From CAZSSM01 sp964609385 (lineage in GTDB: Bacteria; Planctomycetota; Planctomycetia; Isosphaerales; Isosphaeraceae), in the NCBI GenBank assembly GCA_964609385.1, contig CAZSSM010000145.1, positions 1 through 11,182 on the forward strand: a DNA stretch of 11,182 nucleotides. Direction: 5' to 3'. Below, piece by piece: positions 7,116 to 11,182 of this stretch (positions within the stretch are counted from its first letter, which is position 1; each line of letters starts with the position of its first letter). The position numbers and the translations under genes are program-made. The notes beneath the pieces are model-generated. The model worked only from the letters and a program-made list of their open reading frames with translations. It made no database searches and had not been told where the DNA came from.

Positions 7116-8123
7116 ATGTCTACCTATCGCGCGAGCACGACTCCGGTCGGCGACCGGACCATTTATCTTTTGCATGATGACCAAAGCGGCGCACAGGCGT
7201 CGATCCTGCCCTCATACGGGTTCAACCTGTTCGACCTCCGATTGCCCGTCGCCGGCGAGGTTCTCCCGATCATCGTGACCTCCGAGGGGTGGGCTGAGAA
7301 CCCGCAGCGGCCCGGTGGCAACGGCACGCCGATCCTGTTCCCGTTCCCGAACCGGATCCGCGACGGCCGCTACGAGTTCGGCGGTCAGGTCTACCAGTTA
7401 CCGGCCAACAACGGTCCCAACGCTATCCACGGGTTCGCGTACGACGTGCCCTGGGAGGTGGTTGAGCACGGCGTCGACGCCTCGGGGGCCTTTATCGAGG
7501 GGCGTTATCAGATCTCGCAGCAGAGCCCGGCCAAACGCGAACTCTGGCCGACCGACGCGATCCTGACCGTGCGCTTTGTGCTGAGCGGGCTCGGGCTGGA
7601 TATGCGGATTCGGGTCAGCAACCCGACCGGCCAACCGCTTCCCTTCGGCTTTGGGATCCATCCCTACTTCCGACTCCCGTTCCGCAAGGGTGACGACCTC
7701 GAGAAGACCTCGATGATCCTTCCGGCGGCCGAAACATGGGTGCTCGACCAGTTCCTGCCGACTGGGGAGCGTCGACCCGTCGATGCGCGGCTCGACTTTC
7801 GCAACGGACAGTCGATGGTAGGGCTCAAGCTCGATGACGTCCTGACCGGCTTGATCTTCAATGGTCAGGGCGACGAGGCGACTTGCACCTGTCGACTGAT
7901 CGACCAGAACCGCAATGCCGAGTTCCGCCTCAGCTTCGGCCCGGGGTTCCGAGAGCTGGTCGCCTACACCCCCCGCGGCGACGGCGACGTGATCGCCATC
8001 GAGCCCTACACCCAGACCACCGACGCGATCAACCTCCAGGCGCGCGGGGTCGACGCCGGTCTCCAGGTTCTCGATCATGACGGGACCACCGATCTCCGGA
8101 TCCGGATGGAAACCACTGGCTGA
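7116..8123 (+). CDS. Aldose 1-epimerase (GalM) family protein
   Basis: The product is 335 residues, the usual family length. The ATG at 7116 has GGAAG (7105-7109) six bases upstream; an in-frame TTG at 7098 would add six residues but has no good ribosome site. The family interconverts alpha and beta anomers of aldoses such as galactose or glucose, normally in the cytoplasm, and no signal peptide is visible here. Landmarks fit the GalM beta-sandwich: LFPFPNRIRDGRY with Asn79-Arg80, NAIHGF with His105, GFGIHPYFRLP with His182 (the usual catalytic acid) and AIEPYT with Glu296 (the usual catalytic base). All catalytic residues expected for an active mutarotase are therefore present. The substrate cannot be read from sequence. 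The gene is probably monocistronic: a hairpin follows at 8188-8226, and the next genes have their own promoter. Confidence 0.92.
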   Translation: MSTYRASTTPVGDRTIYLLHDDQSGAQASILPSYGFNLFDLRLPVAGEVLPIIVTSEGWAENPQRPGGNGTPILFPFPNRIRDGRYEFGGQVYQLPANNGPNAIHGFAYDVPWEVVEHGVDASGAFIEGRYQISQQSPAKRELWPTDAILTVRFVLSGLGLDMRIRVSNPTGQPLPFGFGIHPYFRLPFRKGDDLEKTSMILPAAETWVLDQFLPTGERRPVDARLDFRNGQSMVGLKLDDVLTGLIFNGQGDEATCTCRLIDQNRNAEFRLSFGPGFRELVAYTPRGDGDVIAIEPYTQTTDAINLQARGVDAGLQVLDHDGTTDLRIRMETTG

Positions 8124-8187
8124 CCCGCTCTGAGGAATCCGGATCATGCGCGGACCGCGGCAATCCCTCGCCATCGCGCTACGGTCA

Positions 8188-8226
8188 TCGAGGCTCCGGA
8201 TCGTTCCGAACGGTCCGGGCCCTCGA
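8188..8226 (+). terminator. Strong 17-pair hairpin between aldose epimerase gene and SAM riboswitch
   Basis: Bases 8195-8205 pair with 8209-8219 around a three-base CCG loop (including two U-G wobbles). After one C-C mismatch, TCGAGG (8188-8193) pairs with CCTCGA (8221-8226). A hairpin this long 64 bases after the epimerase stop is a plausible transcript end. It lacks a T run, so it may act with Rho or as an mRNA 3'-end stabiliser instead. Confidence 0.45.
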
Positions 8227-8258
8227 CCTTCGAAGACCGAGAAAACGCGGGGTCACGC

Positions 8259-8288
8259 TTGACGCTCCCCGAGCCGGCGAGGTAGGGT
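8259..8288 (+). promoter_or_regulatory. Sigma-70-like promoter driving the SAM riboswitch operon
   Basis: TTGACG (8259-8264) matches the -35 consensus at five of six positions. TAGGGT (8283-8288), 18 bases later, keeps the key T-A and final T of the -10, as is common in GC-rich bacteria. Initiation near 8295 would start the RNA about 20 bases before the riboswitch P1 stem, which supports the assignment. Confidence 0.55.
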
Positions 8289-8315
8289 CCTAGTAATTCA
8301 CAATTCGGCTGCGAA

Positions 8316-8448
8316 CGCATCTTATCCAGAGTGGCTGAGGGATGGGCCCGATGACGCCACAGCAACCGTGTCGATGATTGTTCGGCACTGGTGCTAACTC
8401 CCACCCAACCTCGCGGGGTCGCGGGGACGCTGGGGAAGATAAGGTGTG
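8316..8448 (+). ncRNA. SAM-I (S-box) riboswitch
   Basis: The S-box core is present in order. P1 is eleven pairs (8316-8326 with 8438-8448), including the hallmark CTTATC and GATAAG. The P2 side carries CAGAGTGGCTGAGGGATGG, then CCCGATGACGCCAC, with GTGGC (8331-8335) pairing GCCAC (8356-8360) around the kink-turn. AGCAACC leads into P3 (8366-8374 with 8382-8391, one bulge). The SAM-contacting GGTGCTAACTCCC (8390-8402) follows, then P4 with CCCA (8400-8403) pairing TGGG (8431-8434) and an inner hairpin (8409-8415 with 8420-8426). Finally GGGGAAGATAAG closes P1. These elements match the conserved SAM-I positions closely. Such riboswitches bind S-adenosylmethionine and usually turn off methionine or cysteine genes when SAM is plentiful. 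The gene downstream is a threonine synthase-like enzyme, which is unusual. Confidence 0.93.
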
Positions 8449-8858
8449 GACCCCGGTCTGGGGAACGACGACCGCGAACCCAACGCGGAACTCAGGCTCG
8501 CACACGAGCCAATGACCTGCCCGACCGATTCACTCCCCACTCTTCCTCGCAGCAAACCGATCTAACTCGACCCGCGATGCGGTCCTGTCCGTCCTCGTTC
8601 GCGAGACGGCGTGGATCGGAGAGCGTCGCATAGGATGCGTGGGTCGGATCCGAACCGATCGTGACGATGGTACGTTACGCGTACCGTCTCAGCGATCATT
8701 TCCCGACCCTTGGCCCATGCCGATCACCGATCCTCACGACGCGGTTTACCTCCGTGTCCAGGTTCGGGAGCAGGGGGCCGACGTGGGCCATCAGTGGAGT
8801 CAGGAGTCTCGAAACGCCCGCTCGTCCCCCACTCATCGCCTTTGAGGAGTCCCGATTC
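8449..8858 (+). other. Long leader between SAM riboswitch and PLP-enzyme gene (expression platform region)
   Basis: This 410-base stretch has no convincing gene. It contains several short hairpins: CCCC/GGGG (8451-8463), CCGCG/CGCGG (8472-8487), GGCTCG/CGAGCC with a CACA tetraloop (8495-8510), and a nine-pair hairpin (8666-8674 with 8680-8688). None is followed by a T run, so a standard transcription-attenuation platform is not evident. TCCTCA (8731-8736) could pair with TGAGGA (8843-8848) at the ribosome binding site, hinting at translational control, but six-base matches arise by chance. A 42-codon frame starting at 8717 ends 13 bases before the start of the next gene; it lacks a ribosome site. 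Confidence 0.45.
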
Positions 8859-10130
8859 GTGGCTGAGCATTTGGTTCGCGGTCTGACCTGTCGGCTCTGC
8901 GGGAAGTTCTACGGCAAAGAGCCGATCAACTTCTGCACCGAGGATTTCGGTCCTCTGGAAGTGACCTACGATTACGAGGCGGTCGCCGCCGAGTTGACCC
9001 CGGCCAAGATCCAGGCCCGGCCCCGCAACCTCTGGCGCTATCGCGAACTGCTGCCCATCGACGGAGAGCCGACCGTCGGACTGCACAACGGGGGCACTCC
9101 GCTGGTCCGTGCCGACCGATTGGCCCGTGCCTTGGGTGTCGCCGAGCTTTACATCAAGAACGATGCGGTCAACACGCCTACGCTCTCGTTCAAGGACCGG
9201 GTCGTCGCGGTCGCCCTCAGCAAGGCCGTCGAGTTCGGCTTCGAGGTCGTCGGCTGCGCCTCCACCGGCAACCTGGCCAATAGCGTCGCCGCCAACGCCG
9301 CCGCCGCCGGCCTGAAAGCCTATGTCCTGATCCCCAGCAACCTGGAACAGGGTAAGGTCCTCGGTTCGACCGTCTTCGGCGCCAATGTCGTGGCCATTGA
9401 CGGCAACTACGACAAGGTCAACAAGCTCTGCTCCGAGATCGCCTTCCGGTTCGGCTGGGGCTTCGTCAACGTCAACCTGCGACCCTTCTACGCCGAAGGG
9501 TCCAAAACCATGGGCTTCGAGATCGCCGAGGACCTCGGCTGGTCGACCCCCGACCACGTCGTCGCTCCCATGGCCGGCGGCTCGCTGATCGGCAAAATCT
9601 ACAAGGCCTTCAAGGAGTTCGAGACCCTCGGCTTCCTCGACGGCCCGGTCACCACCAAGATGCATGGCGCTCAGGCGACCGGCTGCAACCCGATCTCCAA
9701 CGCCTTCAAGAACCAACTGAAGCGGGTTAAGCCGGTCCGCGATCCCCAAACGATCGCCAAGAGCCTGGCCATCGGTGACCCAGCCGACGGGCCCTTCGCC
9801 AAGCGTCTCATTGAGCAGACCGGGGGCGCCGCCGAGGACGTCAGCGATCCGGAGATCGTCGACGGCATGCGGTTGCTGGCCGAGACCGAGGGGATCTTCG
9901 CCGAGACCGCCGGCGGCGTCACCCTGGCGGTCACCAAGAAGCTGATCGAGCAGGGGCAGATCGATCGCGACGGCCGGATCGTCATCTGCATCACCGGCAA
10001 CGGCCTGAAGACTCAAGAAGCCCTGCAAGGCCACCTCGAAGCTCCGGTCGTCATCGAACCCAAGCTCGACCAGTTCGAAGCCCTCGTTGCCGAACGCCAA
10101 GGCGTCTTGCCCGAGCCGGTCGGCGTCTGA
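8859..10130 (+). CDS. thrC: Threonine synthase-like PLP enzyme (cyanobacterial/plant-type ThrC)
   Basis: The product is 423 residues. I choose the GTG at 8859 because GAGGAG (8844-8849) lies nine bases upstream and the protein then begins directly at the usual N-terminal zinc-ribbon region; upstream in-frame codons to 8661 encode unrelated residues. The family is a fold-type II PLP enzyme that converts O-phosphohomoserine to threonine in the cytoplasm. NTPTLSFKDR places the PLP lysine at 112, and the phosphate-binding loop is ASTGNLANS (134-142). GWGFVNVNLRPFYAEGSK, AKSLAIGDPADG and ITGNGLKTQEALQG match the cyanobacterial-type ThrC pattern as I remember it. The N-terminal ribbon is incomplete: Cys11, Cys14 and Cys26 are present, but the fourth cysteine is missing (CTEDFGPLEV). 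The gene follows a SAM-I riboswitch and precedes sulfur-carrier genes, so its substrate could be O-phosphohomoserine in a sulfur pathway instead of threonine synthesis. Family call firm; exact reaction open. Confidence 0.9.
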   Translation: MAEHLVRGLTCRLCGKFYGKEPINFCTEDFGPLEVTYDYEAVAAELTPAKIQARPRNLWRYRELLPIDGEPTVGLHNGGTPLVRADRLARALGVAELYIKNDAVNTPTLSFKDRVVAVALSKAVEFGFEVVGCASTGNLANSVAANAAAAGLKAYVLIPSNLEQGKVLGSTVFGANVVAIDGNYDKVNKLCSEIAFRFGWGFVNVNLRPFYAEGSKTMGFEIAEDLGWSTPDHVVAPMAGGSLIGKIYKAFKEFETLGFLDGPVTTKMHGAQATGCNPISNAFKNQLKRVKPVRDPQTIAKSLAIGDPADGPFAKRLIEQTGGAAEDVSDPEIVDGMRLLAETEGIFAETAGGVTLAVTKKLIEQGQIDRDGRIVICITGNGLKTQEALQGHLEAPVVIEPKLDQFEALVAERQGVLPEPVGV

Positions 10131-10169
10131 CCGATTTCGAATCGACCGCGCCGCTCATCGTCAACAGGA

Positions 10170-10207
10170 GGAACCGACCGCACGCCCACTTGGGCCCGGT
10201 CGGTTCC
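10170..10207 (+). other. Strong intercistronic hairpin with adjacent orphan AGGAGG
   Basis: GGAACCGACCG (10170-10180) pairs perfectly with CGGTCGGTTCC (10197-10207), and GCCC/GGGC (10184-10187 with 10192-10195) closes the top. A consensus ribosome binding sequence AGGAGG (10166-10171) overlaps the base of the stem but has no start codon at normal distance. The hairpin lies between the PLP-enzyme stop (10130) and the sulfur-carrier start (10280). It may attenuate, terminate partially, or protect an mRNA end. Confidence 0.5.
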
Positions 10208-10279
10208 GCATCGTCGCATCGCAATGACGCACGACGACCGCGTTGTTGTCAACACATGTGGACCGAGGAAGACCTCCCG

Positions 10280-10552
10280 ATGCCCACCATCACCATCCCG
10301 ACGCCGCTCCGACCCCAGACCGGGGGACTCGACAAGGTCGAGGCGTCGGGCGCGACCGTCGGCGACACTTTGAAGGCGCTCGGCGACCAGTACCCCGAGT
10401 TCCTCAATCGGATCTTCGAGGAGGACGGCGAACTCCGGGGGTTCGTCAACGTCTACCTCAACAACGAGGACATCCGGTTCCTTGACGACCTCGACACGCC
10501 CGTCAAAGACGGCGACGAGATCAACATCATCCCCGCCGTTGCTGGCGGTTGA
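10280..10552 (+). CDS. MoaD/ThiS-family sulfur carrier protein
   Basis: The product is 90 residues, a normal size for this ubiquitin-like beta-grasp family. The ATG at 10280 has GAGGAA (10265-10270) nine bases upstream. The frame stays open upstream to a TTG at 10190, but that extension has no family features. The sequence begins with a beta strand (PTITIPTPLRP), has the central ATVGDTLKAL helix start and FVNVYLNNEDIRFLDDLDTPV, and ends DGDEINIIPAVAGG. The terminal Gly-Gly is what E1-like enzymes adenylate and convert to a thiocarboxylate that donates sulfide. Because the protein already ends in Gly-Gly, no proteolytic trimming would be needed, unlike carriers such as HcyS that have an extra residue. 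The pairing with a PLP enzyme upstream and an E1-like gene 54 bases downstream resembles CysO/CysM/MoeZ or HcyS/HcyF systems more than molybdopterin or thiamine synthesis, but MoaD- or ThiS-like roles are not excluded. Confidence 0.9.
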   Translation: MPTITIPTPLRPQTGGLDKVEASGATVGDTLKALGDQYPEFLNRIFEEDGELRGFVNVYLNNEDIRFLDDLDTPVKDGDEINIIPAVAGG

Positions 10553-10606
10553 TCGCTCGAGCCGTCGCTTCCCCAAAGATCACGAACCGAAAAGACAGAC
10601 CCCATC

Positions 10607-11182
10607 ATGACGATCACGCAAACGACGGTGACGGGTGCTAACGGGTCGCCCACCGATCTTTTGGAACGCTACAGCCGACAGACCCGGTTCCCCGCTCTGG
10701 GTAAGGACGGCCAACGTGAACTGCTCAAGAGCCGCGTGACCGTCTGCGGCTGTGGCGCTCTGGGCACCGTCTTGGTCAACCACTTGGCTCGCGCCGGGGT
10801 CGGCTTCATCCGGGTCGTCGACCGCGACTTCATCGAGACCCACAATCTCCAGCGGCAGATCCTCTTCGACGAGACCGACGTCGCCGAAAACCTGCCCAAG
10901 GCCGAGGCCGCCGCCCGCAAGCTCCGCGCCATCAACTCCGAGATCACCATCGAGCCGGTCGTCACCGACATCGATCACACCAATATCGAGTCGCTGACCG
11001 AAGACGTCGACCTGATCCTCGATGGAACCGACAACTTCGAGACCCGCTATCTGATCAACGAGGTGGCCGTCAAGCGGGGGATCCCTTGGGTCTTCGGTGG
11101 CGTGCTGGGCAGCGAAGGGCAGACGATGACGATCCGCCCTGGCCAGACGCCCTGCTTGCGCTGCGTCATCGAGGAGGCACCC
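10607..11182 (+). CDS. MoeB/ThiF/HesA-family E1-like adenylyltransferase (3' truncated by window edge)
   Basis: The frame runs off the window after 192 codons, so only the N-terminal part is seen. The ATG at 10607 has no strong ribosome site, but the first family motif follows at the expected distance (LERYSRQTRFPALG, about residues 19-32). The nucleotide-binding loop is VCGCGALGT (46-54). It is followed by VVDRDFIETHNLQRQILF (70-87), with the Asp and Arg/Gln residues used in ATP binding, then LPKAEAA (96-102) and LDGTDNFETRYLIN (138-151). TPCLRCV (181-187) supplies the first CxxC of the structural zinc site. These enzymes adenylate the C-terminal glycine of a MoaD/ThiS-like carrier, and some also transfer sulfur through a rhodanese domain. 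The catalytic cysteine region, second CxxC and any rhodanese domain lie beyond the edge. The partner is presumably the carrier encoded 54 bases upstream. Confidence 0.92.
   Translation, partial: MTITQTTVTGANGSPTDLLERYSRQTRFPALGKDGQRELLKSRVTVCGCGALGTVLVNHLARAGVGFIRVVDRDFIETHNLQRQILFDETDVAENLPKAEAAARKLRAINSEITIEPVVTDIDHTNIESLTEDVDLILDGTDNFETRYLINEVAVKRGIPWVFGGVLGSEGQTMTIRPGQTPCLRCVIEEAP

Noticed and set aside
8391..8633. 80-codon + strand frame beginning inside the SAM aptamer
   Set aside because: It would start with a GTG within the SAM-binding core of the riboswitch; the product is Arg/Thr/Ser-rich with no family similarity.
8661..8858. N-terminal extension of the thrC-like gene
   Set aside because: The frame is open, but the 66 added residues match nothing in ThrC, while GTG at 8859 has GAGGAG upstream and begins just before the zinc-ribbon segment.
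8724..10100. 458-codon open frame on the - strand opposite the thrC-like gene
   Set aside because: It is the mirror of a strongly recognisable PLP enzyme. Its translation is low-complexity Gly/Asp/Leu/Val-rich, as expected from third-base GC bias, and shows no family motif.
10190..10279. N-terminal extension of the sulfur carrier from TTG at 10190
   Set aside because: It would start inside the intercistronic hairpin and add residues absent from the MoaD/ThiS fold; ATG 10280 has its own ribosome site.
1..11182. tRNA, rRNA, CRISPR arrays, insertion sequences or prophage genes
   Set aside because: I read both strands for cloverleaf signatures, regularly spaced repeats, transposase motifs and terminal inverted repeats and saw none that I could support.

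Overview
The window is GC-rich, and every convincing gene lies on the + strand. It looks like a chromosome segment of a planctomycete, probably Isosphaera/Singulisphaera-like. The grounds are a Ser/Thr kinase fused through one membrane helix to WD40 propellers, with the C-lobe wording LDWIVMKALEKDR and a RDWEWRW linker that are typical of that phylum, plus an MCE/MlaE lipid-transport locus with a small HEAT-type lipoprotein and a FlgM-like anti-sigma factor. This assignment is inference from protein style, not from a database match.

Layout. (1) Bases 1-2890 are the 3' part of a receptor kinase gene. It starts in the kinase activation segment and ends after about 14 WD-like blades, followed by an intrinsic terminator near 2917-2937. 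(2) Bases 3186-6246 form a probable operon: a small lipoprotein (3186-3647), an MlaE-family permease overlapping it by ATGA (3644-4792), and an MCE/MlaD-type protein (4966-6246). No MlaF-type ATPase is present. (3) Bases 6557-6844 encode a 95-residue FlgM-like protein, with a sigma-28/sigma-D-like promoter about 200 bases upstream. (4) Bases 7116-8123 encode an aldose 1-epimerase-family protein. (5) From 8259 to the window end is a leader and operon that is the most interesting part. It has a sigma-70-like promoter, a clear SAM-I (S-box) riboswitch at 8316-8448, a 410-base leader, a cyanobacterial-type threonine synthase-like PLP enzyme (8859-10130), a MoaD/ThiS-type sulfur carrier ending in Gly-Gly (10280-10552), and the start of a MoeB/ThiF/HesA-type E1-like adenylyltransferase (10607 to the edge).

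How the last group may work together. A SAM riboswitch normally marks methionine, cysteine or SAM genes. Here it precedes an enzyme whose family substrate is O-phosphohomoserine, next to a sulfur carrier and the enzyme type that activates such carriers. The simplest hypothesis is a SAM-controlled, protein-thiocarboxylate-fed sulfur assimilation pathway, possibly making homocysteine from O-phosphohomoserine. A more conservative reading is a true threonine synthase co-regulated with sulfur-carrier genes that serve another partner. The sequence alone cannot decide between them.

Several strong dyads lie between genes: 4809-4913, 6265-6280, 6878-6931, 8188-8226 and 10170-10207. The last lies directly behind an orphan AGGAGG between the PLP-enzyme gene and the sulfur-carrier gene.
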